Below, piece after piece: positions 47,799 to 56,179 of a stretch of 64,000 nt of DNA. Below the pieces are notes generated by a model. That model ran no database searches, was not told the DNA's origin, and was given only the letters and a program-made list of their open reading frames with translations. How positions within the stretch are numbered: position 1 is the first letter of the stretch; the number at the start of each line of letters is the position of its first letter. This DNA is from JALOAR01 sp041649415 (GTDB lineage: Bacteria > Patescibacteriota > Minisyncoccia > UBA6257 > Colwellbacteraceae). The stretch covers positions 173,912 through 237,911 of the forward strand of contig JBAZND010000001.1 of assembly GCA_041649415.1 (NCBI GenBank). The letters are read 5' to 3'. The translations under genes and the position numbers were made by a program.

Positions 47799-48053
47799 AT
47801 GGTAAAAATAAAAATATATTCCACTCCATTCTGCGGATATTGCAAAATGGCCAAAGACTTTTTTGACCAAAACGGGTTTTCGTATGAAGAAATAGACGTT
47901 TCAACGGACGAAACGGCGGCAAAAGACATGGTCGCTCGCACTAACCAAATGGGCGTGCCGGTGATTGAGATAGGGGATGAAATAATTGTCGGTTTTAACA
48001 AACCGCAGATAGAAGAAATTCTCGCTAAAGCAGGGAACAGTCCTGAAATTTAA
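47799..48053 (+). CDS. Glutaredoxin-like protein
   Basis: 84 aa. Redox site TPFCGYCKMAKDFFDQNGFSYEEIDVS, then GVPVIEIGDEIIVGFNKPQIEEIL with the cis-Pro. The CGYC motif differs from CPYC but keeps both Cys. Disulfide reductase for a substrate not visible. It lies 8 nt before a thioredoxin reductase gene, which is its likely electron donor since glutathione synthesis is doubtful in such organisms (inferred). Confidence 0.93.
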   Translation: MVKIKIYSTPFCGYCKMAKDFFDQNGFSYEEIDVSTDETAAKDMVARTNQMGVPVIEIGDEIIVGFNKPQIEEILAKAGNSPEI

Positions 48054-48060
48054 ACTTTCC

Positions 48061-48978
48061 ATGTATGATTTGGTCATCATTGGCGGTGGTCCGGCAGGCG
48101 TTTCCGCCGGAATTTACGCCGCTCGAAAAAAAATAAAAACAGTTGTCATTACCGATTCTTTTGGCGGACAATCGGCCGTTTCTAGGAATATCTACAACTG
48201 GATTGGCACAAAATCAATTTCCGGTTGGGAATTAGCGAAGAGTTTGGAAGAACATTTGCGCTCGCAAGAAGGAATAGAAATATTGGAAGATAAAGTCTCA
48301 GAAATTATTAGAAATAACGGCGAATTTCTGGTTAAAACAGCTTCCGGAAAAGAAACCGAAACAAAAACTATTTTAATATGCGCCGGCGGTAAACATCGTC
48401 TTCTAAACGTCGCGGGCGAAGAAAAATTCATCGGTAAAGGGGTGGTATTTTGCGCGACCTGTGACGCGCCCCTCTTTAAAGGAAAAGAAGTCGCCGTTGT
48501 CGGTTCGGGGAACGCTGGATTGGAAGCCGTCATAGAATTGATTCCATACGCTTCAAAAATTTACCTTATTGAATTTAAAAGCGAGGTCAAAGGCGACCCA
48601 ACGACTTATGAAGATGTCTTGCGGAGCGGCAAAACAGAAGTAATTTTAAACGCCAAAATAAAGGAAATATTGGGCAATAATCTCCTTACGGGCTTGAAAT
48701 ACGAAGACATAAATTCGGGCGAAGAAAAAGAATTAACCATAGAGGGCGTGTTTGTAGAAATTGGTATGACTCCAAACTCGGATATGGTAAAAGATTTAGT
48801 TGATTTGAATGATAAAGGAGAGATTGTGATTGATTATTCAACAGGCAAGACTTCCTTGAAAGGGATATGGGCTGCCGGAGACATAACAGATAGTGATTAC
48901 AAACAAAATAACATTGCAGCAGGCGATGCCGCCCGCGCTGTTTTGGACATTTATTCTTACCTTCAAAAAAGAAAATAA
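48061..48978 (+). CDS. trxB: Thioredoxin reductase-type FAD/NAD(P)-disulfide reductase
   Basis: 305 aa. FAD-binding GGGPAGVSAGIYAARK, redox CATC in VVFCATCDAPLFKGKEVAVVGSGNAG (also the second nucleotide site), and GIWAAGDITDSDYKQNNIAAGDAARA, the FAD C-terminal motif. It lacks an obvious HRR NADPH specificity motif (IEFKSEV instead), so cofactor choice could be unusual. Presumed to reduce the neighbouring glutaredoxin. Confidence 0.93.
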   Translation: MYDLVIIGGGPAGVSAGIYAARKKIKTVVITDSFGGQSAVSRNIYNWIGTKSISGWELAKSLEEHLRSQEGIEILEDKVSEIIRNNGEFLVKTASGKETETKTILICAGGKHRLLNVAGEEKFIGKGVVFCATCDAPLFKGKEVAVVGSGNAGLEAVIELIPYASKIYLIEFKSEVKGDPTTYEDVLRSGKTEVILNAKIKEILGNNLLTGLKYEDINSGEEKELTIEGVFVEIGMTPNSDMVKDLVDLNDKGEIVIDYSTGKTSLKGIWAAGDITDSDYKQNNIAAGDAARAVLDIYSYLQKRK

Positions 48979-48985
48979 TGACAAG

Positions 48986-49083
48986 TTATCCACAGAAGAG
49001 GTGTTGTCTGGATAAAGATACTGCTATAATTACCATCAGCGAAAGCAAAAAGAAGGAAGGAGTGAGGAACTTCCTTCTTTTTT
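48986..49083 (+). promoter_or_regulatory. DnaA box plus promoter-hairpin unit before the methyltransferase gene
   Basis: TTATCCACA at 48986-48994 is an exact DnaA box. TGcTATAAT (TATAAT 49025-49030) is a strong extended -10. Just 17 nt downstream AAGAAGGAAG and CTTCCTTCTT (49047-49083) form a hairpin ending in TTTTTT, so most transcripts would be about 50 nt. It could be an attenuator for the gene at 49099 or a tiny RNA. Confidence 0.5.
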
Positions 49084-49098
49084 AATATCTAATTCGGA

Positions 49099-49566
49099 AT
49101 GACAATTGCCATTCTAGATAACATCCGCTCCGCACATAATGTTGGCTCTATCTTCCGTACCGCCGATGCTTTTGGAATATCGGAAGTTTACTTATGCGGC
49201 ACAACACCAACTCCCGTAGATAAATTCGGCCGCACGAGACGCGATATTGAAAAAGTCGCCCTGGGCGCCGAAAAAACCATGCCCTGGAAATATTTTTCTT
49301 CCACCCTGCGCGCAGTTAATTCATCAAAAAGGAAAGGAATAAAAATATTTTCCATTGAACAAAATGAAAAGTCGGAAGACATTAGCAAATTGAATAATTA
49401 TAAAAACTTCGACATTGCTTTAGTCTTCGGGAACGAAGTAGAAGGTATATCGCAGAAAGTTCTTAAAAATTCCGATAAAATTTTTGAAATTCCGATGTTT
49501 GGGAAGAAGGAGTCATTAAACGTATCTGTTGCTTTCGGTATCGCTGTCTACAATATAAGAAAATGA
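49099..49566 (+). CDS. TrmH/SpoU-family RNA 2'-O-methyltransferase
   Basis: 155 aa. SPOUT knot enzyme: ILDNIRSAHNVGSIFRTADAFGISEVYLCG (motif 1), DIALVFGNEVEGISQKVLKNSDKIFEIPMFGKKESLNVSVAFGIAVYNIRK (motifs 2 and 3). No N-terminal substrate-binding extension. It would methylate a ribose in tRNA or rRNA. The start has no SD; the hairpin unit above ends only 15 nt before it. Overlaps the next gene by 4 nt. Confidence 0.93.
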   Translation: MTIAILDNIRSAHNVGSIFRTADAFGISEVYLCGTTPTPVDKFGRTRRDIEKVALGAEKTMPWKYFSSTLRAVNSSKRKGIKIFSIEQNEKSEDISKLNNYKNFDIALVFGNEVEGISQKVLKNSDKIFEIPMFGKKESLNVSVAFGIAVYNIRK

Positions 49567-49973
49567 TTTGTTTTGCCGCATTTATATCAATAATATTGCC
49601 GGTTGCTTTAATTTTCCTGCCTTCTCCAAAGAAGACGGAAATCACCATTGGAAAAGTGCGAATTGAGGTTACCGAAGCCCGTTCTGTTGCGAACAAGATA
49701 GTTGGTCTTATAGGTAAGAAAAATTGCGAGAAAGGAAATGCCATGCTTTTTCGCTTTCTTTTTCCCTCAAGAAAAATTTTTTGGACGGTTGGGATGCAGT
49801 TTCCCATAAACATCTTTTGGATAAGAGAAGGGCGAATAATCGCGGTCTCCAAAAACATTCCACCCGGAACGCGCTATATTTCTTCTCCGGACCGCATAGA
49901 CGCGGCGCTTGAAGCATGTCCTAATTTTTATCGGAAGAATAAACTGCCGGATAGTGGTAAAATTACCTACTGA
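49563..49973 (+). CDS. DUF192 family exported protein
   Basis: 136 aa. N-terminal hydrophobic helix (about 3-19), then IEVTEARSVANKIVGLIGKKNCEKGNAMLFRFLFPSRKIFWTVGMQFPINIFWIREGRIIAVSKNIPPGTR, which carries the GL(I/M)...GMLF.F and FW.VGM.FPIDI patterns of DUF192. Family function unknown. Start overlaps the methyltransferase gene by 4 nt. The transporter gene follows directly. Confidence 0.88.
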   Translation: MICFAAFISIILPVALIFLPSPKKTEITIGKVRIEVTEARSVANKIVGLIGKKNCEKGNAMLFRFLFPSRKIFWTVGMQFPINIFWIREGRIIAVSKNIPPGTRYISSPDRIDAALEACPNFYRKNKLPDSGKITY

Positions 49974-51173
49974 ATGAATTTATCGGAAAAGAAAGACCGA
50001 ATTTTCGGCTTTCGGAGAAACGTCTTTTTCTTAGGCCTTGTAAGCCTTTTCAATGATTTCTCAAACGAGATGATCCAATCCGTGATGCCGGTGTTTTTAA
50101 GCGTCACGTTGGGCGTTCCGCCGGTTTTTGTCGGTATCTTTGAGGGAATCGCCGACGCAGTCGCAAGCTTTTTAAAGATCATTTCCGGCTACGTTTCGGA
50201 CAGGATCCATAAAAGAAAATCGCTCGCGATTATTGGCTATATGCTATCGGTTGCGGTGCGGCCCATTTATGCCATAGCTTCTTCCTTCGGGCGAGTCTTA
50301 AGCATACGGATAATAGACAGGGTCGGCAAAGGTTTCCGCGAAGCGCCAAGAGACGCGCTTCTTTCGGAATCGGTTGAAAAAAAAGAACTCGGCAAATCTT
50401 TCAGCTTCCAACGCGCGATGGACAGCATTGGAGGAATCGCAGGTCCCTTAAGCGCGTTTTTGATTTTACCCCTGTTCGGAGGAAATAATTATCGTCCGCT
50501 TTTCTTTATCGCCTTTGGCATAGGGCTTCTCGCTCTCATGAGTTTTGTTTTCATTAAGGACGCTCCTGTTGATTCCAAACGTCCGCCGATGAGATTCAAT
50601 ATGGCGATTTTCAAAAAGAATAAGAAATTTGCCCTCTTCTTGCTCGCTATTTTTGTCTTTGGAATGGGCACATTACCCATTACCCTAATGCTCTTGAGGC
50701 CCATCGAAATTGGTTCGTCCCTTGCGAACATACCTCTGCTTTATCTAATTTACAGCTTGGTTTTTGTCATTGCTGCCGTGCCATTCGGAAAACTGTCGGA
50801 CAAAATAGGAGAGCGATTTATCATCCCTTTTGGTTTTGTGTCGGCGATCGCTTGTTACTTTATTCTCGGAACAGCCGCGAATTCTATCTGGACGGCGGTT
50901 CTGGCATTTGCCTTGTTCGGAATTTATTCCGCCGCGACGGACGGAATCGGCCGGGCTCTCACAACCAAACTTGTGGACCCTGATCTTTTAGCAACGGGGC
51001 AGGGTTTTCTTCAAACTGCTATTGGCGTTTCGTCTCTTCTTGCTGGACTTATCGGAGGACTTTTATGGACTAAGTTTGACGCCTTCTGGGCATTTGCTTA
51101 TGGCGCCACTTTTGCGGCATTGGGACTTATTATTTTTCTGGTTATCAATTTCTTGCCCCGCCGCCAAGTTTAA
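49974..51173 (+). CDS. Major facilitator superfamily transporter
   Basis: 399 aa with about 12 helices. GVPPVFVGIFEGIADAVASFLKIISGYVSDRIHKRKSLAIIGYM holds the loop 2-3 motif (GYVSDRIHKR), and RIIDRVGKGFREAPRDALLSESVEKKELGKSFSFQRAMDSIGGIAGPL is an MFS signature of a subfamily with an internal RGxG(K) motif. Substrate not predictable. It follows DUF192 without a gap and has no SD. Confidence 0.9.
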   Translation: MNLSEKKDRIFGFRRNVFFLGLVSLFNDFSNEMIQSVMPVFLSVTLGVPPVFVGIFEGIADAVASFLKIISGYVSDRIHKRKSLAIIGYMLSVAVRPIYAIASSFGRVLSIRIIDRVGKGFREAPRDALLSESVEKKELGKSFSFQRAMDSIGGIAGPLSAFLILPLFGGNNYRPLFFIAFGIGLLALMSFVFIKDAPVDSKRPPMRFNMAIFKKNKKFALFLLAIFVFGMGTLPITLMLLRPIEIGSSLANIPLLYLIYSLVFVIAAVPFGKLSDKIGERFIIPFGFVSAIACYFILGTAANSIWTAVLAFALFGIYSAATDGIGRALTTKLVDPDLLATGQGFLQTAIGVSSLLAGLIGGLLWTKFDAFWAFAYGATFAALGLIIFLVINFLPRRQV

Positions 51174-51262
51174 ATATTTTTCCCCAATCAACAGAATCGC
51201 GCCGGTCAAGGGAAACAGCCGTTATTAATTCGTAAAAAATACTAAAAACTCATTTTTTGGGG

Positions 51263-51268
51263 TATAAT
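51263..51268 (+). promoter_or_regulatory. -10 box (TATAAT) 6 nt before the GAPDH start codon
   Basis: TATAAT at 51263-51268 and ATG at 51275. Transcription would begin on the ATG itself. No good -35 is present, so activation may depend on something else. Confidence 0.6.
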
Positions 51269-51274
51269 CCAACC

Positions 51275-52294
51275 ATGGCAAAGATAGCTATTAACGGGTT
51301 TGGCCGCATCGGCCGTCTGTTTTTTCGTCGGGCATTCGGGCAAAGAGGCATTGAAATTGTCGCCATAAACGATTTGGGGAATCTTGATAATCTCGCTTAT
51401 CTTCTGAAATACGACACCGTTTATCGCGCTTTTGGATACGACGTCAAGACAGATGGCGAAAACCTCATTGTCCGCGGCAAAAAAATTAAATTTTTTCAAA
51501 TTAAAGAGCCTGCCGAACTGCCGTGGCGAAAACTGGGAGTAGATATTGTGGTTGAGTCAACCGGAGTTTTTGAGTCTTATGAAAAAGCCTCCGCGCACCT
51601 TAGAGCCGGGGCAAAACGCGTTGTTATCACTGCTCCGGCAAAGGATGCAGACGGAATCATGGGGAAAACGGTGCTTCTGGGAGTTAACGAAAACGAAAGT
51701 TCCACTTGCAAAATCACCTCAAATGGCAGTTGCACGACAAACGCCGCCTCTCCCGTCATCGCCGCGCTTGCGGATAACCCGGGCATTGAAAAGGCAATGT
51801 TAAATACGGTTCATGCCTATACAGCGACGCAAGCGCTCGTGGACTCTCCCGTTAAAGGAAGCGATTTTAGACGGGGACGCGCGGCGGCTCAAAACATAAT
51901 TCCTTCAACAACCGGCGCCGCTCTTTCCGTGACAAGAGCGGTTAAAAGCCTTGACGGGAAGTTTGACGGCATAGCCATTCGGGTTCCTTCCGTGACCGGT
52001 TCAATCGCCGACATAACTTTTGTTGCCAAGCGTCCAGTTACGGCGGAAGAGATTAACGATATTTTACGAAAGGCCGCAAAATCACCCCGTTTTAAAAAAC
52101 TTTTATCCGTTTCGGATGAATCTCTTGTTTCTTCGGACGTAATAGGAGAACCGCATGCTTCAATTGTAGACGCGCAATTTACAAAGGTCGTGGGAGGAAA
52201 TCTCGTCAAAGTTCTTGCGTGGTATGATAATGAAGCTGGATATGTGGAGACGCTGTTGTCGCATGTCTCTCTCGTCGCAAAAAACATCAAATAA
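51275..52294 (+). CDS. gap: Glyceraldehyde-3-phosphate dehydrogenase
   Basis: 339 aa from the ATG at 51275. NAD-binding MAKIAINGFGRIGRLFFRRAF, catalytic Cys in SNGSCTTNAASPVIAAL (ASCTTN normally, here GSCTTN), the VHAYTATQALVDSP loop, RRGRAAAQNIIPSTTGAA phosphate loop, and AWYDNEAGYVETLL at the end. It links triose phosphates to lower glycolysis. It stands beside the sugar-phosphate operon but has its own leaderless promoter. Confidence 0.98.
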   Translation: MAKIAINGFGRIGRLFFRRAFGQRGIEIVAINDLGNLDNLAYLLKYDTVYRAFGYDVKTDGENLIVRGKKIKFFQIKEPAELPWRKLGVDIVVESTGVFESYEKASAHLRAGAKRVVITAPAKDADGIMGKTVLLGVNENESSTCKITSNGSCTTNAASPVIAALADNPGIEKAMLNTVHAYTATQALVDSPVKGSDFRRGRAAAQNIIPSTTGAALSVTRAVKSLDGKFDGIAIRVPSVTGSIADITFVAKRPVTAEEINDILRKAAKSPRFKKLLSVSDESLVSSDVIGEPHASIVDAQFTKVVGGNLVKVLAWYDNEAGYVETLLSHVSLVAKNIK

Positions 52295-52296
52295 AA

Positions 52297-53205
52297 ATGG
52301 AAAAAATCAAATTAAATTCGTTCGGTTCTTTGTTTAAGGAGTCGTTCAATGATTTTAAAACTCGCTTCAAAACAATTTCCGTCCTCGCGCTCATTACCTT
52401 AGCCGTTAGCATCGTTTTTACGCCGCTCATAATAGTGGGATTTATGGCGGGGATAGCAAATGTCGCTCTTGGAGCAACTATAAGCGCTTTGGCCATGATA
52501 ATCTTCGCTTTCGGGAAGTGCTTTATGAACGGTGTCTTTATGTATTCCATGAAAGACGGAGCAAAAGTCAAAGAGTCGTTCAAATTCATCTGGAAAAATC
52601 TTAAAAGCTATCTTTGGATAATAATCCTCATAGCTTTGGTCGTGTTGCCCGGTTTCATCGCTGGCATAATCCCGGGCATCATCATATCTGTTTTTCTTAT
52701 GTTTTCTTCGCTTATTTTTATGGACGACGGAACGAAAGGGATGTCTGCTCTTATTAAGAGCAAAAACTACATAAAAGGTTTCTTTTGGCCGATAGTCGGA
52801 AGACTTACCCTTTTCAGCTTGGTTGTTATGGGAGGAACAATAGTCATCACTATATTAGGTCAGCCCATACTCCAATTTTTACTTGAATTCTTTGTCATTA
52901 TGCCGGTAAGTTTTTGCTTCTTGTGGCGATTATATAAAGACCTGAAAAACAAGAAGCCGGAAATTGCCTCCACCATCCCCGGAAAGAAAGGATGGATTAA
53001 AGTTCTTGCCATTGTCGGCGGCGTTCTTATCACAGTTGTCGTAATTACGATATCGGTGGTCGCTGTTGCAATTTCGCCGAAGATTAAACAGGGTCTTCAA
53101 GAATTCTTTGCCCTACACCTCACTACGTACCAAAACGACAATATTAACGTTAACGACGAGGGATTGCAGAAATTACTGGAAAATATTCAAGGAACGCAAA
53201 AATAA
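52297..53205 (+). CDS. Multi-pass membrane protein, glycerophosphoryl diester phosphodiesterase membrane domain-like
   Basis: 302 aa with about six hydrophobic helices (26-45, 50-75, 100-125, 128-150, 170-195, 245-268) and one conserved-looking stretch MDDGTKGMSALIKSKNYIKGFFWPIVGRLTLF of the kind seen in YciC/DUF975-like membrane proteins. No catalytic motif. It starts right after gap and is followed by rpiB after 16 nt, so it sits inside the carbon-metabolism block. Function not assignable. Confidence 0.75.
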   Translation: MEKIKLNSFGSLFKESFNDFKTRFKTISVLALITLAVSIVFTPLIIVGFMAGIANVALGATISALAMIIFAFGKCFMNGVFMYSMKDGAKVKESFKFIWKNLKSYLWIIILIALVVLPGFIAGIIPGIIISVFLMFSSLIFMDDGTKGMSALIKSKNYIKGFFWPIVGRLTLFSLVVMGGTIVITILGQPILQFLLEFFVIMPVSFCFLWRLYKDLKNKKPEIASTIPGKKGWIKVLAIVGGVLITVVVITISVVAVAISPKIKQGLQEFFALHLTTYQNDNINVNDEGLQKLLENIQGTQK

Positions 53206-53221
53206 AAAACGCGAAAAACAC

Positions 53222-53683
53222 GTGATTATCTACATCGGCGCCGACCATAGAGGATTTAATCTTAAAGAATCGCTGAAACATTATCTAAAGGACAGCGGAT
53301 ATACTGTCACCGATTTGGGAAGCGAAACCCTCATGCCGGATGATGATTATCCCGATATCGCTTCCCTTGTCGCGGAGAAAGTAAGTATGAATCCCGATGG
53401 GAGCAAAGGAATTATCGCTTGCGGTTCGGGTATAGGCGCAGACGTTGTGGCCAACAAATTTCCGCGCATAAGATCGGCGCTTGCCATGACTCCGGACCAG
53501 GCCTACTTGAGCCGAAACGATGACGACACAAACGTTTTAGCTCTCGCCGCGGAGCTAATCGACGATTATGCGGCGAAAACCATTCTTGCCACGTGGCTTC
53601 AGACTCCTTTTGCGAAAGAACTGCGGTTTATGAGGCGAATTGCGAAAATCAGAGACGTTGAGGAAAAAGTTAAGTCATTATAA
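53222..53683 (+). CDS. rpiB: Ribose-5-phosphate isomerase B
   Basis: 153 aa with GTG start at 53222. YIGADHRGFNLKESLKHYLKDSGYTVTDLGS (substrate site), ACGSGIGADVVANKFPRIRSALA (active-site Cys and anion loop), then SRNDDDTNVLALAAELIDDYAAKTILATWLQTPF. RpiB interconverts ribose-5-P and ribulose-5-P (or allose-6-P). First enzyme of the compact non-oxidative pentose phosphate operon; rpe follows after 6 nt. Confidence 0.95.
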   Translation: MIIYIGADHRGFNLKESLKHYLKDSGYTVTDLGSETLMPDDDYPDIASLVAEKVSMNPDGSKGIIACGSGIGADVVANKFPRIRSALAMTPDQAYLSRNDDDTNVLALAAELIDDYAAKTILATWLQTPFAKELRFMRRIAKIRDVEEKVKSL

Positions 53684-53689
53684 GCCAAA

Positions 53690-54340
53690 ATGGAAATAAT
53701 CCCCGTTATAAACTGTGATGATTTAGAGTGTGTGAAAGAAAAGCTTTTAAAAGCGAACGAAATTCTTTCCGAAACTCCGAAAAAGATTCACATTGACATT
53801 TCAGATGGGGTATATGCCCTTAAGCCGGAATGGAACGACCCAGCTTATTTGGAAAATTTTCTGGCAGAAAATAATTTGGAATTTAACATAGGCGTTCATT
53901 TAATGATGAAACATCCATCATCTGAAATAGAAAAATGGTCGCTACTCGTGAAAAAAGCGGCAGTTCCCATAGATTGCGAAGAAGATGCAAGAAAAATGGC
54001 AAAACTCTGCCGCGAAAAAAACATAACCCCTTGTCTTTCCATTCCGCCGAATATTTCCGCTAAATCGGCGATTGAATACGCGGATAGTTTTGATGAATTT
54101 CAAATTCTCGCCGTCTCGCCGGGCCCCTCGGGACAAAAAATGTGTTTAGGAACTTTTGAGAAAATTGAATTCATAAAAGATAATCTACCCTCTGCTATAA
54201 TTGAAATAGACGGGGGCGTTAATCCCGAAGTGATTCCTCATCTGAAAGAAGCAGGAGCCGATATTGTTCTCTCCGGAAGCTACATTTTCGGCGCCGAGAA
54301 TCCCAGATCAGCATATCTGGAATTAAAATCACTAGCGTAA
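53690..54340 (+). CDS. rpe: Ribulose-phosphate 3-epimerase family protein
   Basis: 216 aa TIM barrel. KIHIDISDGVYALK (metal ligands), NIGVHLMMKHPS, SFDEFQILAVSPGPSGQKM, AIIEIDGGVNPEVIPHLKEAGADIVLSGSYIFGA. HIDISDG in place of HLDIMDG and VSPGPSGQ in place of VNPGFGGQ are changes from the common form, so a related epimerase or a 3-hexulose-type activity cannot be excluded. Xylulose-5-P formation is the expected role beside rpiB and transketolase. tktN starts directly after. Confidence 0.85.
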   Translation: MEIIPVINCDDLECVKEKLLKANEILSETPKKIHIDISDGVYALKPEWNDPAYLENFLAENNLEFNIGVHLMMKHPSSEIEKWSLLVKKAAVPIDCEEDARKMAKLCREKNITPCLSIPPNISAKSAIEYADSFDEFQILAVSPGPSGQKMCLGTFEKIEFIKDNLPSAIIEIDGGVNPEVIPHLKEAGADIVLSGSYIFGAENPRSAYLELKSLA

Positions 54341-55180
54341 ATGATACAGGAAATAACCGAGGCAAAATTAAAACTCATAGAAGAAAAAGCGACAGAGATA
54401 AGGAGCGAAATAATTAAAATGCTTGTGGAAGCGCGCTCGGGACATTCTGCCGGCTCCTTGGGAATGGCCGACGTCTTTGCTTCTCTCTATTTTCACGTTT
54501 TAAAACACGATCCTAAAAATCCTTCATGGGAAGAAAGGGACAGACTGATTCTTTCAAATGGTCACATATGTCCCGCGCGTTATGCTGCCATGGCCATTGC
54601 CAGCTATTTCCCGACAAGAGAGCTTTTAACTTTAAGGAAAACCAATTCGCGCCTGCAGGGACATCCTCACAGAACCTCGCTTCCCGGAGTAGAAACTACC
54701 TCTGGCCCTTTGGGGACGGGCTTAGGACAAGCAATAGGCGTAGCTCTTGCGGGAAAAATTGATGGCAAAAAATGGCGCGTGTATTGTCTTCTCTCGGACG
54801 GAGAGCACGATGAGGGAAACCACTGGGAAACGGCAATGTTTGCCGGAAAAATGAGAATCAACAATTTAACCGCGATAGTGGACAGAAACAATATCCAGAT
54901 AGACGGGCATACGGAGGATGTTATGCCCTTGGAGCCGCTACGCGACAAATATATTTCTTTTGGCTGGCACGTGCTTGAAGTGGACGGACATAATCCTTAC
55001 GAAATCATTTCGGCGGCAGGCGAAGCCGAAGCGATCTATGAAAAACCGACGGTTATTATCGCCCACACGATTCCCGGAAAAGGAGTGAGCTTTATGGAAA
55101 ATAATTATTTATGGCATGGAAAAGCGCCAAGCGGCCGAGAAGCAAAAATAGCGCTTGAGGAAATAAATAGGAAAAAGTAA
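54341..55180 (+). CDS. Transketolase, N-terminal (thiamine diphosphate-binding) subunit
   Basis: 279 aa; split-type transketolase. GHSAGSLGMADVFASLYFHVLKHDP, SNGHICPARYAAMA, LQGHPHRTSLPGVETTSGPLGTGLGQAIGVALAGK (cofactor site), LLSDGEHDEGNHWETAMFAGKMRINNLTAIVDRNNIQIDG. The usual GDGE is SDGE here. It transfers two-carbon units between sugar phosphates with the C-terminal half encoded next, whose ATG is in contact with this stop codon. Confidence 0.96.
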   Translation: MIQEITEAKLKLIEEKATEIRSEIIKMLVEARSGHSAGSLGMADVFASLYFHVLKHDPKNPSWEERDRLILSNGHICPARYAAMAIASYFPTRELLTLRKTNSRLQGHPHRTSLPGVETTSGPLGTGLGQAIGVALAGKIDGKKWRVYCLLSDGEHDEGNHWETAMFAGKMRINNLTAIVDRNNIQIDGHTEDVMPLEPLRDKYISFGWHVLEVDGHNPYEIISAAGEAEAIYEKPTVIIAHTIPGKGVSFMENNYLWHGKAPSGREAKIALEEINRKK

Positions 55181-56179
55181 ATGCTTAAAGATTTTATCAA
55201 CAAACATCGGAACGACGACATTGATGCCATTCGGAACGGTTTTGGCGAAGCGCTTGCGGAGGAAGGCGAGAAAAATAAAGACATCGTTGTGCTTGCGGGA
55301 GATGTAACCGAATCCACTCGATGCGACAAATTTGCCGAAAAATTTCCAAAAAGATTTTTCAACGTCGGCGTTGCCGAACAGGGAATGGCTTCCATAGCCG
55401 CAGGGTTCGGCATAAGCGGTAAGATTCCGTTTATCGCTTCATACGCTGCCTTTTCCCCGGGAAGAAATTGGGAGCAAATCAGGACGACTATCGCCTATAA
55501 CGATTCAAACGTCAAAATCGCCGGTCATCATGCGGGAATTATGACGGGGCCGGACGGCGCGACTCACCAAGCAATTGAAGATATTGCGACCATGAGAGTC
55601 ATGCCGAATATGAAAGTTATCGTTCCCTGCGATGTTATTGAAGCTAAAAAGGCAACTATCGCCGCTTCCAAAATGTGGGGCCCGGTTTATCTAAGATTCG
55701 TTCGCGAGAGGACGCCTATAATAACCACGGAAGAAGCGCCTTTTATTCCAGGCAAAGCCGAGATATTCTGGGACTCTTCGGGCGGCAAGAAAAGAAAAAC
55801 CAAAATTCCTCAAGTATGCATTGCCGCTTGCGGCCCGCTTGTCGCAAACGCTCTAACTGCCGCCGAAACGTTGAACGAAGAAGGCATTGGCTCAGTTGTT
55901 TTAAACGTTCATACCATAAAACCCTTGGATGAAAAGAAAATTTTAGAAATGGCGAAAAAATGCGGAGCGTTCGTTTCCGTTGAAGATCATTCCGTTATCG
56001 GAGGACTCGGAAGCGCAATTGCCGAACTTCTCGCAAAGGAAAAGCCAACTTCAATGGAATTTATCGGAATGCAGGATACGTTTGGGGAATCTGGCGATCC
56101 GTGGGAACTCGTCCAAAAATACGAAATGTCCGCGAAAGACATCGTCCGCGCCGCAAAAAGAGCAATCAAAAATGCTTGA
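55181..56179 (+). CDS. Transketolase, C-terminal subunit
   Basis: 332 aa: pyrimidine-binding domain (1-165: IDAIRNGFGEALAEEGEKNKDIVVLAGDVTESTRCDKFAEKFPKRFFNVGVAEQGMASIAAGFGISGKIPFIASYAAF) and a C-terminal domain (IAACGPLVANALTAAETLNEEGIGSVVLNVHTIKPLDEKKI, EDHSVIGGLGSAIAELL). The Glu of GVAEQGM is the cofactor-activating residue. With the previous gene it forms the full enzyme. A two-gene transketolase is common in archaea and CPR. Confidence 0.96.
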   Translation: MLKDFINKHRNDDIDAIRNGFGEALAEEGEKNKDIVVLAGDVTESTRCDKFAEKFPKRFFNVGVAEQGMASIAAGFGISGKIPFIASYAAFSPGRNWEQIRTTIAYNDSNVKIAGHHAGIMTGPDGATHQAIEDIATMRVMPNMKVIVPCDVIEAKKATIAASKMWGPVYLRFVRERTPIITTEEAPFIPGKAEIFWDSSGGKKRKTKIPQVCIAACGPLVANALTAAETLNEEGIGSVVLNVHTIKPLDEKKILEMAKKCGAFVSVEDHSVIGGLGSAIAELLAKEKPTSMEFIGMQDTFGESGDPWELVQKYEMSAKDIVRAAKRAIKNA

